A stretch of DNA of 64,000 nt from Treponema pallidum subsp. pallidum str. Nichols. GTDB taxonomy: Bacteria > Spirochaetota > Spirochaetia > Treponematales > Treponemataceae. A model generated the notes under the pieces. That model worked only from the letters and a program-made list of their open reading frames with translations, did no database searches and was not told where the DNA came from. The stretch spans positions 716,501-780,500 of the forward strand of contig NC_021490.2 in assembly GCF_000410535.2 (NCBI RefSeq), read 5' to 3'. Below are positions 8,747 through 15,710 of this stretch, piece by piece. Both the position numbers and the translations under genes were made by a program. Every line of letters begins with the position of its first letter. Within the stretch, counting starts at the first letter, position 1.

Positions 8747-9259
8747 CTACAGCACACGATCAAAGACAAGACTTCCAGGCGCACAACGGACTGGACATCC
8801 GTCCTTCGTATAGGAGCTGCCCTGCTGTTCACACGTAAGGGCGCTGACAAGCGCGTGTGCCAGACCACGCGCGTGAGTCAGATAGTGTTGGATTGCATCG
8901 TGCTCATTTTTTGAAGAGGCAACTTTGCTACGCAGCGTCCTATAGAGAGCGACGACCGCATCGTGCACATTGACATCCGCGCGCCTCAAATAGGCAAAGA
9001 AGGAATCAAAGTCAACCGGCGCGTCACCGTACGGCCGAACCTCTTGGAGAAGTAAGAAACACCGTTTATCGAGATGCAAGAACTCACGACTCAGCGCCTG
9101 TGCACGGCTGACAAAGGATTCTACATGCTCCCACGCACGTGTGCGCAGCGACTCGTACACACTACGCTGGACCTGTATCACCTGGCCAACAAGCTCAATC
9201 TGCGCAACAAGAATTGCCTCCACCTGCCCTGCCCGGTGCAAAGCCCGCTCTCGGTCCAT
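8747..9259 (-). CDS. flgN: FlgN-like flagellar export chaperone
   Basis: 170-residue, mostly helical protein at the head of the flgK-flgL operon. Long amphipathic helices (residues ~5-60 with VEAILVAQIELVGQVIQVQ, and ~95-140) and its position fit the FlgN family, which keeps FlgK and FlgL unfolded and hands them to the export gate. Sequence similarity by eye is weak, as usual for FlgN, so position carries much of the call. AGAGGAG sits upstream of ATG 9259, and a sigma-28-type promoter ends only 21 bases from the start. Confidence 0.7.
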   Translation of the reverse strand: MDRERALHRAGQVEAILVAQIELVGQVIQVQRSVYESLRTRAWEHVESFVSRAQALSREFLHLDKRCFLLLQEVRPYGDAPVDFDSFFAYLRRADVNVHDAVVALYRTLRSKVASSKNEHDAIQHYLTHARGLAHALVSALTCEQQGSSYTKDGCPVRCAPGSLVFDRVL

Positions 9260-9280
9260 CGCCCACTCCTCTAGCCAGGA

Positions 9281-9307
9281 GTCTCGGCACCTTTCCCGAG
9301 CGCTTTA
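9281..9307 (-). promoter_or_regulatory. Sigma-28 (FliA) promoter for flgN-flgK-flgL-fliW-csrA
   Basis: On the minus strand TAAA (9307-9304) and GCCGAGAC (9288-9281) are separated by exactly 15 bases. The enteric sigma-28 consensus is TAAA-N15-GCCGATAA, so the -35 is perfect, the spacing is exact and the -10 matches 6 of 8. It stands just before a flagellar late operon, and FliA itself is encoded at 60988-61776. Confidence 0.75.
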
Positions 9308-9320
9308 CTTTTTAGTGAAA

Positions 9321-9365
9321 TAAAAAACCGTCCAGTGGTCTGCAGCTCCGCAGGCTACTGGACGG
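9321..9365 (-). terminator. Rho-independent terminator of the aldolase gene
   Basis: On the minus strand CCGTCCAGT (9365-9357) and ACTGGACGG (9336-9328) form a perfect nine-base stem with extra pairing towards the loop, followed by six T (9327-9322). It separates fba from the sigma-28 promoter of the flagellar operon, insulating that operon from read-through. Confidence 0.85.
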
Positions 9366-9381
9366 CTCGCACCTGCTGGCT

Positions 9382-10380
9382 CTATGCGCGGCCGGCGCTT
9401 CCGAGCACTTCCTTGTTTTTGTGCATGTACAACTTCTTAAGCTCATCGCGCGCAGGACCCAAATACTTTCTCGGATCAAACTCATCTACCTTGGTGGTCA
9501 GCACCCTGCGTATAGCTGCAGTCATAGCGAGGCGACCGTCCGAGTCAATGTTCACCTTGCACACCGCGCTTTTGGCAGCTTTCCGCAACTGCTCTTCTGG
9601 AATACCCACAGAATCCGGCAGATTTCCACCGTACCTTTCAACCTCCCGTACGTACTCAACGGGCACAGACGAAGCACCGTGCAGCACGATGGGAAAGCCA
9701 GGAATACGCTTTTCTATCTCTGCGAGGATGTCAAAACGTAGCGGAGGGGGGATCAACACTCCATCAGCATTGCGCGTACACTGCTCTGGCGTAAACTTTG
9801 CTCTCCCGTGACTTGTTCCGATGGAGATGGCAAGGGAATCCACCCCCGTTTTTTTCACAAAGTCCTCAACTTCGTCAGGCATAGTGTAGTGGCTCTTCTC
9901 TGCCACTACATCGTCTTCCACACCAGCGAGTACCCCAAGCTCCCCTTCCACGGTGACATAGTCCGCACGCGCATGGGCATACTCGCACACCTTCCTGCTT
10001 AGCGCTACATTCTCGTCGTACGGCAACGCCGAACCGTCAATCATCACAGACGAAAAGCCACTCTCTATGCAGTCAATGCACAGCTCTAGGCTGTCACCAT
10101 GGTCCAGATGCAAAACAATGGGAATATCAACGCCGAGCTCATGGGCATACTCAACTGCGCCGCGTGCCATATTGCGCAGGAGCGTCGCATTTGCGTACTT
10201 GCGCGCACCGGAAGAAACCTGCAGAATGACGGGAGAACGCGTTTCAACACACGCCTGTATGATTGCCTGGAGCTGTTCCAGGTTGTTAAAATTATACGCA
10301 GGGATCGCGTATCCGCCCTTTACTGCCTTTGCGAACAGGTCCTTGGTATTCACCAAACCGAGTGCCTTGTAACTAGTCAT
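9382..10380 (-). CDS. fba: Class II fructose-bisphosphate aldolase
   Basis: Zinc-dependent cleavage of fructose 1,6-bisphosphate into glyceraldehyde 3-phosphate and dihydroxyacetone phosphate, a central glycolytic step in a parasite that depends on host glucose. 332 residues from ATG 10380 (MTSYKALGLVNTKDLF), preceded by GGGGG; the open frame extends 44 codons further upstream without family similarity. Class II motifs include AYNFNNLEQLQAI, the zinc-binding LHLDHGDS, GTSHGRAKF and IVLHGASSVP. Single-gene unit with its own promoter (10456-10485) and terminator (9321-9365). Confidence 0.95.
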   Translation of the reverse strand: MTSYKALGLVNTKDLFAKAVKGGYAIPAYNFNNLEQLQAIIQACVETRSPVILQVSSGARKYANATLLRNMARGAVEYAHELGVDIPIVLHLDHGDSLELCIDCIESGFSSVMIDGSALPYDENVALSRKVCEYAHARADYVTVEGELGVLAGVEDDVVAEKSHYTMPDEVEDFVKKTGVDSLAISIGTSHGRAKFTPEQCTRNADGVLIPPPLRFDILAEIEKRIPGFPIVLHGASSVPVEYVREVERYGGNLPDSVGIPEEQLRKAAKSAVCKVNIDSDGRLAMTAAIRRVLTTKVDEFDPRKYLGPARDELKKLYMHKNKEVLGSAGRA

Positions 10381-10455
10381 GAGAACCCCCTTTGTTAGGA
10401 TTGCTTCGAGAAGAGTCACGAAATAGAGAAGCGTGCCACCCTCGGCAAGAGGGGC

Positions 10456-10485
10456 ATGGTAGGGCGATCGGGACGCTCTAGTCAA
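10456..10485 (-). promoter_or_regulatory. Sigma-70-type promoter for fba
   Basis: TTGACT (10485-10480) and TACCAT (10461-10456) on the minus strand, 18 bases apart, about 75 bases before the aldolase ATG. Five of six bases match in the -35 and four of six in the -10. Inferred by pattern only. Confidence 0.5.
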
Positions 10486-10564
10486 CCGAAGCGCGAAGGC
10501 TTGAGTCCACACGCAGGCGTTGGAACGGCAGCAAGACGATTTGGACAGGTACCACGCGGGAGGT

Positions 10565-10594
10565 TTGACAAGCTATTTCTCCATGCGCTAGAAT
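10565..10594 (+). promoter_or_regulatory. Sigma-70-type promoter for the flaA pair
   Basis: TTGACA (10565-10570) and TAGAAT (10589-10594) are separated by 18 bases and lie 52 bases before the first flaA ATG. This is one of the best housekeeping-type promoters in the window. No TAAA-N15-GCCGATAA sigma-28 element is visible in this intergenic region. Confidence 0.7.
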
Positions 10595-10646
10595 GCGGCG
10601 AGCTGGCGCCTGCGAGGCGTTAGGGGTGGTGAAAAGGAGTTTGCGA

Positions 10647-11375
10647 ATGAAACAGGGCTGTTTTATGGTGGCGGGCTTTGCGCTGACGTGCGCGTTTTTG
10701 GTGTCCCCCCTTGCGGCGCAAAGGTCGAAGGTCAATTACCAGGCATACTTCATAGATGACTTTGACGGTGCCTCCGAGGATCAGGGTCTCGCCTGGCGTG
10801 CTGCGGGGAGCAAGTTCATCACAAAGGGCTTCCCTATCCTCAAGTATTTCGAGGGCATGCCACAGGCGGTGCGCATGGCGGGCTCGTGGCAAGGGAAGGA
10901 CAAGGAAGCCCGGTTCATCGGAGTAGAGTGCAAGTTCAATCGACAGGGGAATAACTGGCTGGACCTAATTCCGACTAAGGGTGGTAGCGATTACGAGATC
11001 CCCCTGCGTGGGGTGGTCAGTGGGTTCGACGTGTGGGTGTGGGGTGCAGGTTATCAGTACTCGCTCGAGGCTTTGGTTAGGGACTGCACGGGACGAGTCC
11101 ACACCCTCCTAATAGGCAACCTCGACTTCCAAGGGTGGAAGAACCTTAGTGTTTCGGTTCCCACACACATCCCACAGACGTCGCGCTATTTGGGGAGCGC
11201 GCAACACCTGAGTTTTGTCGGTTTCAGGATCCGTACTAGCCCATCAGAGCGGGTGGATGATTTCTACGTGTTCTTTGACCAGTTCAAGGCGCTTGCTAAC
11301 ATGCATATCGACTTTTACGATGGACACGAGTTGAGAAATGCTCAGTTCAAGGAGGAAGGAGAGAGCGGCAAATGA
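10647..11375 (+). CDS. flaA: Flagellar filament outer-layer (sheath) protein FlaA, copy 1
   Basis: Protein of the sheath that coats the FlaB core of periplasmic flagella; secreted through Sec, not through the flagellar channel. 242 residues from ATG 10647, with AAAGGAG seven bases upstream (the frame continues 18 codons further up without a signal peptide). Signal peptide: MKQGCFMVAGFALTCAFLVSPLAAQ, cleavage probably after AAA/Q. FlaA features: YFIDDFDG near the mature start, GFDVWVWGAGYQYSLE, FQGWKNLSVSVP and FVGFRIRT, ending in a DDFYVFFDQFK strand. Overlaps the next flaA gene by four bases (ATGA). Confidence 0.88.
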   Translation: MKQGCFMVAGFALTCAFLVSPLAAQRSKVNYQAYFIDDFDGASEDQGLAWRAAGSKFITKGFPILKYFEGMPQAVRMAGSWQGKDKEARFIGVECKFNRQGNNWLDLIPTKGGSDYEIPLRGVVSGFDVWVWGAGYQYSLEALVRDCTGRVHTLLIGNLDFQGWKNLSVSVPTHIPQTSRYLGSAQHLSFVGFRIRTSPSERVDDFYVFFDQFKALANMHIDFYDGHELRNAQFKEEGESGK

Positions 11376-12097
11376 AGAAGATAGCGGTGGTGAGTGTAGG
11401 GGTGTTGGTTTTTTCTGCCCATGCGCAGGAGGCGGCTGGGAGCAGGGATGTTGCCGATCCATCTCGCATAGGGATGTATGCTGCTGCGCAACGCCTCAAG
11501 GAAGTGTCCGTAGATAAGTTTGAGAATGAAGGGACCTGGGTTGTCTCCATGTCTTCTGACGAAGGGACTATAAAGGGGCGCCTGTTTGAGGGTGGACCTG
11601 CCAGAAAGCGCCCTATCCCCGAGGAAGGGGATATGAAGATTCCCGACTCTAAGGTGTTTGGCGCGAAGGTTTCGTTTTACCGGCGAGGGTACAACAGTTT
11701 TGAGGTTTCTTCCGTTAAGCCGTTGCCCGTTGAGGGTGTCGCAAAGACAGTGAGCGTGTGGGTGGCTGGGCGCGGATACCCGCACTCGCTCAGTCTCTTG
11801 CTGGAGGATTTCTGGGGACAGCGCTTTGAGTTGCACATGGGACAGCTCGATTTTTCCGGCTGGAAGCTCATGAGTGTCGCAATCCCCCCTCAGCATGTTG
11901 ATGGGAAGACGGGTATCGTACAGAAGAGCCGCCGTTTCCCTAACCAGTCTGGGCTGAATATCGTAGGCTTCCGCGTAGACTGCGATCCTCTCGAGGCGTA
12001 TGGCAATTATTACGTGTATTTCGATGACCTGAGGGTGGTCACTGACCTTTACGACGTGGAATCGCGCGAGCCTGATGACATGTCTGATGCCTGGTAA
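11372..12097 (+). CDS. flaA: Flagellar filament outer-layer (sheath) protein FlaA, copy 2
   Basis: Second FlaA-family sheath protein, 241 residues, a divergent paralogue of the gene before it. Signal peptide MKKIAVVSVGVLVFSAHAQ, cleavage likely at AHA/Q. The shared core is visible as VSVWVAGRGYPHSLSLLLEDFWG, DFSGWKLMSVAIP, IVGFRVDCDP and YYVYFDDLRVV. The GGAGGAAGGAG block around 11350-11362 supplies its ribosome site, and its ATG overlaps the stop of copy 1, so the two are almost surely made in fixed proportion. The other FlaA gene(s) known in treponemes are not in this window. Confidence 0.88.
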   Translation: MKKIAVVSVGVLVFSAHAQEAAGSRDVADPSRIGMYAAAQRLKEVSVDKFENEGTWVVSMSSDEGTIKGRLFEGGPARKRPIPEEGDMKIPDSKVFGAKVSFYRRGYNSFEVSSVKPLPVEGVAKTVSVWVAGRGYPHSLSLLLEDFWGQRFELHMGQLDFSGWKLMSVAIPPQHVDGKTGIVQKSRRFPNQSGLNIVGFRVDCDPLEAYGNYYVYFDDLRVVTDLYDVESREPDDMSDAW

Positions 12098-12114
12098 AGG
12101 ATGAGCGAGTGCGT

Positions 12115-12870
12115 CTACCTGGCCGGGCCCGGGCTTAGCTTTTCTGCTAAGCCTTCCCCATGTGGCTCTTGCCAGGGAGGAGGTGATCGATTGTCCCCCG
12201 GCGGTTCCTTCCGGTAGAGTTTTGTCCTGCCGCGCTTCGAGTGCGGGGTGGCCATCCCGTTCCTCCTCAGAAACCGCAGGGCGTAGCGGCAGTGCACGCC
12301 TGTGCCCGTTTGCGCCAGGTCATCGCAGCAGAAGATTTCAGGTAGCTTTGACAGGAGAGGTTGCGCGAGGGACCCCTTGTTGCGGAATTCTTCTGAGCTC
12401 TGCACTTCGAGGAGTTTTCTGTCGACTATGCGCGGCTTCTTGTACCTACTTCTCCCCTTCCGGTCGTCGACCTTGATGACCTCGCTGTGTATGTACACGA
12501 TATGGAGAGAAAGGTGCTCGTGGTCGAGCAGGTCGTGCAGTCTGCCGATCTCCCGGTATATTTGGAAGAACGAACCCTCCTTGGGGCTCTTGCGGTAATG
12601 CCGCTCGCTGCCATCCTCGTTCAGCATTCTAATATACAGACGTCTGGAGACCGGATACACCACCATCACCTGGTGGTAAGGGAGGAGCTTCTTCAGCTTT
12701 GCCTCCAGGCGTCCTAGCCCCGACGTTTGAACTTCGACAATCGTCCCGTCCGGATGGACGACATCGCAGATCGACCCGCGAAGCTCTACTTCCTGCCGAG
12801 AACCACGAGGACTAAAGTAGTCCTTCAGCGCTCTATGGAGCCCCGTTTCCCGACACGTGTTAATCGTCAT
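12115..12870 (-). CDS. Unknown protein with a PD-(D/E)XK-like core
   Basis: 251 residues, no confident family. Residues ~25-75 read [20 protein letters not shown], followed by [17 protein letters not shown]: an Asp strand, a turn, then E-x-Q and a later strand. That order resembles the PD-(D/E)XK nuclease fold, with Q in place of the usual K, so an active nuclease is uncertain. The centre ([21 protein letters not shown]) and the tail are strongly basic, which fits nucleic-acid binding. The C-terminus is proline-rich. Its ATG overlaps the end of the small gene upstream by four bases, so the two form a unit. Convergent with flaA. Confidence 0.55.
12132..12153. terminator. Hairpin between convergent flaA and an unknown gene
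   Basis: GGCTTAGC (12132-12139) and GCTAAGCC (12146-12153) form a perfect eight-base stem with loop TTTTCT, 34 bases after the second flaA stop. No U-run follows on either strand, so it may act as a transcript-end stabiliser or a weak terminator. It lies inside the last codons of the opposing gene. Confidence 0.4.
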
Positions 12871-13130
12871 CGCTGGCCAAGAGGCCCCGAGACGTACTCG
12901 AGCAGCTCGAGTGCGTCAAGCTGCTCGAGCGTGTACCATATGCCGACTACCCCCCGACCACCTGCAACAGTGCGCTTTCCCGCGACGCGGTACGCGATCA
13001 CTCTATTCGAAGACAGGGGAACTCTCAACGGATGTCCATTCATGTCAAGAAGACTCCTCTCACAGGGAGGTCCTGATATCTCCCGACATTCTCCATCAGG
13101 AAATATCAAATAATATTCATACAGCGTCAT
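12867..13130 (-). CDS. Small unknown protein, partner of the PD-(D/E)XK-like gene
   Basis: 87 residues from ATG 13130 ([20 protein letters not shown]); an in-frame GTG at 13160 would add ten residues and I cannot decide between them, as neither has a strong ribosome site. The sequence looks like a small beta-rich domain (residues ~1-55) followed by a helix ([19 protein letters not shown]). No family recognised. It overlaps the downstream gene by four bases, suggesting coupled translation and related work. A perfect TATAAT stands at 13193-13188 on the same strand. Confidence 0.6.
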
Positions 13131-13187
13131 AACACTCGAAGCACCACTTCCCTTCTGCACGCGTCACTTTGTGTCGCCATACCCTGC

Positions 13188-13193
13188 ATTATA
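13188..13193 (-). promoter_or_regulatory. Possible -10 box for the two-gene unknown unit
   Basis: Perfect TATAAT on the minus strand, 58 bases before ATG 13130 and just past the udk stop. A -35 at correct spacing is poor (TTGTCT lies only 14 bases upstream), so this is a weak call. Confidence 0.3.
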
Positions 13194-13203
13194 AAAGCAC
13201 TCG

Positions 13204-14859
13204 CTACAGACAATAGCAAAAATCGCTTTGCCCAATAAATTCTCTTAATATCGACTGACCCGGAACATGCACATCAGACAACGAACAAAACTGCTCCAAC
13301 AAGGCACGCAAATTGCGGACTTCCCTATACGTGGTACAAGCAGAAGAAACCGTGCTTAAAACTTCCTGTGCACGGCGCTTTAACACTGCAAACTCATAAA
13401 CCAATGCACTGTTAAACATCATGTCTGCACGGTGCTGAAAAGGGAAAATATAGCGCTCTTCACCTGCACGCACCCGTTGCCACATTTCAAGTGTTTTTTC
13501 GACAGAAATACCGCGAAACTGCGCGTCGCGCACAACCCTCCGCAACAACCTTCCATCAGACGCCGAAACCCTGTGCTGTTCATCCAAGCACAAATGCATG
13601 AACACAGAGACGTACAACCGAAATACAACTCGCCGGTTCATCAACGAGATGAGCCGATCGTTCAAGCCATGTATGCCCTCAATAATAAGCAGCGAACGCT
13701 CACCAAACTGTACTTCCCGCCCCCGGTACTCTCGTTTCCCTGTTTTAAAATTATACGAAGGAAGTGCAACACGCTTCCCCTGCAAGAGATCCAAAAACAA
13801 CTTATTAATCAGGGGAAGATCTAAGGCTTCGACGCACTCAAAATCAGGATTACCTTCCGCGTCACACGGCGTGCGCTCAATCCCCACATAGTAATCATCA
13901 AGACTAATCACATGCGGATCGTAACCAAGTACTTGCAGCTGCACTGAAAGTTTTTTTGCAATCGTTGTCTTTCCAGAACCTGACGGTCCTGCTATCGACA
14001 CCACGCGCACGCTGTCCCTTCGTGCAATTTCTGTGGCACAACACTCAATCTGCCGATTGTGCGCCGCCTCAGCCATGTCAACACAAGTTGCAACATCACC
14101 AGACTGAATGCACGCATTCAACTGTCCTACTGAGCATATTTTTGTCTGTTCTTCTTGCTGCCGATGCCTCCGATACATTACCACAAACTGTGGCGACGCG
14201 TTGTGCTGAGAAATGATGTGGCGTTGTCCACCTTCAGGGAAACGCAACAGACAACCCTCAGCACACATCCGCACCTCAAAGACGGTGAGCCTCCCTACAG
14301 AAGCCATGAGCGGCTGAAAAAACAACGCAGAAAAACCGTCCAGTACCTGCGTTAAAAACACAGTCCGGTACGAACCCAGAATATAATGATGTGAATATGG
14401 AAAATTCCACTGCGTAAACAGATTCAAGGCTTCCCGACGCGTCATATACTGCATGTGAATGGGCGCATCCTGCGCCACAAGCGCCTTCATCCTACGCACT
14501 ACCAACGAAACATCCAGGTCATCTGCGCACGCACCCTCGGTACGGTAGCAATATCCCCCCTGCACTCGATACCCTGCAAACAATCGCACATGCGGATACA
14601 CCGAGTGAAACGCTGTGGCAAACAGCAAACGCGCAGTCCTACGGTACAGAGCGGCCCCTAACACCGTATCCTCACGAACCGGCTCAACTACCGCGTCGGC
14701 GCCTATCACCTGGCATGGCAGTACCGGTGTACCGTTACACATCAAACCATACACAGACGATTCTGTGCCAAAAAATCGCTCAAAGAGGACGCGCGCTGGA
14801 ACGCACTCGGAAAACTTTTCTCGGCGCCCACCAGGCAGTGACACCACAAACGTGCCCAT
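13204..14859 (-). CDS. udk: TGS/SAD-domain uridine kinase-like nucleoside kinase
   Basis: 551 residues from ATG 14859 with GGGAG six bases upstream. The C-terminal half is a uridine kinase: Walker A GPSGSGKTTIAKKL near residue 290, then SLDDYYVGIERTP, DFECVEALDLPLINKLF and IIEGIHGLN. Family members phosphorylate uridine/cytidine to the monophosphates. The N-terminal ~200 residues resemble the TGS and second additional domain of threonyl-tRNA synthetase (VVSLPGGRREKFSECVPA, then a HSVYPHVRLFAGYRVQGGYC-like region), but the H-x3-H editing motif is not preserved. This fused architecture occurs in several bacteria. The kinase may be the salvage enzyme of a pyrimidine-scavenging organism. Confidence 0.85.
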   Translation of the reverse strand: MGTFVVSLPGGRREKFSECVPARVLFERFFGTESSVYGLMCNGTPVLPCQVIGADAVVEPVREDTVLGAALYRRTARLLFATAFHSVYPHVRLFAGYRVQGGYCYRTEGACADDLDVSLVVRRMKALVAQDAPIHMQYMTRREALNLFTQWNFPYSHHYILGSYRTVFLTQVLDGFSALFFQPLMASVGRLTVFEVRMCAEGCLLRFPEGGQRHIISQHNASPQFVVMYRRHRQQEEQTKICSVGQLNACIQSGDVATCVDMAEAAHNRQIECCATEIARRDSVRVVSIAGPSGSGKTTIAKKLSVQLQVLGYDPHVISLDDYYVGIERTPCDAEGNPDFECVEALDLPLINKLFLDLLQGKRVALPSYNFKTGKREYRGREVQFGERSLLIIEGIHGLNDRLISLMNRRVVFRLYVSVFMHLCLDEQHRVSASDGRLLRRVVRDAQFRGISVEKTLEMWQRVRAGEERYIFPFQHRADMMFNSALVYEFAVLKRRAQEVLSTVSSACTTYREVRNLRALLEQFCSLSDVHVPGQSILREFIGQSDFCYCL

Positions 14860-14902
14860 CCAATCTCCCACACAAGAATCGAGACTTTTTCGCAGGTAAC
14901 CG

Positions 14903-14937
14903 TTGACAGCCTATCCATTCTTAACACACAGTGTCAA
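14903..14937. promoter_or_regulatory. Facing -35 boxes of tRNA-Pro and udk
   Basis: TTGACA on the plus strand (14903-14908) and TTGACA on the minus strand (14937-14932) point at each other. On the minus strand TAGGCT (14913-14908) follows after 18 bases, a fair udk promoter. On the plus strand the -10 for tRNA-Pro is poor. The two cannot be occupied at once. Confidence 0.45.
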
Positions 14938-14942
14938 GCGTA

Positions 14943-15015
14943 CGGGACGTGGCCTAGGGGCTAGGGCACCCGGTTTGGGACCGGAAGATCGAGGGTTCAA
15001 ATCCCTCCGTCCCGA
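14943..15015 (+). tRNA. tRNA-Pro (anticodon TGG)
   Basis: Cloverleaf of 73 bases: acceptor CGGGACG/CGTCCCG, discriminator A, D arm with GGGGCTAGGGC, anticodon loop TTTGGGA giving TGG, and T arm GAGGG-TTCAAAT-CCCTC. The first anticodon-stem pair is a C-A mismatch. CCA is not encoded. Confidence 0.95.
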
Positions 15016-15101
15016 ATAATTTCTTCAGGCAATACATATTTCGACGAATAACACTGCCTACAGTGAATAGGGATATCAGTCCTTTGTCTCAAAGCGACGG
15101 A

Positions 15102-15710
15102 TTACATCACTGCCACGTGCAGTGTTCCAGTCAAAAAGTACCGCACCACTACATTCACAAAAAAACCTCCAAGAACCCGCGCGCACAATATCACAAGAAC
15201 ACACAAGAGCAAGGACGCACGGTAACTCAAATCAAGGAACTTAAACGGAGCGGTCAACGCAACACGTACCGGATTTAATATCCTATCCATCATCACAAAA
15301 AATAACGTATGAACATTTACATTCATACGATCGGAAACAAATCGAACAGCAAAAAGAATCAATAAAAACTCCAACACAAACTTGCACAACGACCACAGCA
15401 ACAGCAACAGCATCAGCATTTGCAGCAGTAACTTTAACACAGAAACCGAACCGACAAGGAAAATAGTTCCGACAGTGTTTGAGAGTATGGTGAGCACCCC
15501 AATCGCAATCATGGGAGAAAAGTCCACCGTACCAACACGCATAAACGAAAATCTCCTAAACCAGGACAGGTACGGCTCACATATCGCAGATAAGAATTCC
15601 CCCAGGGGTGAATGTGAAAGATGGGGCACCCACGAGAGAAATACGCGTGCCGTACACAGGAGCGCATACACTGACAATAATGCCGAGAGTGTAGATAGAA
15701 CAGAACTCAT
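15102..15710 (-). CDS. yggT: YggT family membrane protein
   Basis: 202 residues with at least four hydrophobic helices arranged as two YggT repeats: residues ~1-90 (ARVFLSWVPHLSHSPLG...ICEPYLSWFRR) and ~100-190 (VHTLFFVMMDRILNPVRVAL). Each repeat has the pattern helix, short hydrophilic loop with a proline, helix. The exact molecular role of the family is unsettled; in other bacteria it is linked with cell-division and osmotic functions. ATG 15710 overlaps the dnaE stop (ATGA), with AAGGAG eight bases upstream, so it is co-translated with dnaE. Confidence 0.85.
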   Translation of the reverse strand: MSSVLSTLSALLSVYALLCTARVFLSWVPHLSHSPLGEFLSAICEPYLSWFRRFSFMRVGTVDFSPMIAIGVLTILSNTVGTIFLVGSVSVLKLLLQMLMLLLLLWSLCKFVLEFLLILFAVRFVSDRMNVNVHTLFFVMMDRILNPVRVALTAPFKFLDLSYRASLLLCVLVILCARVLGGFFVNVVVRYFLTGTLHVAVM

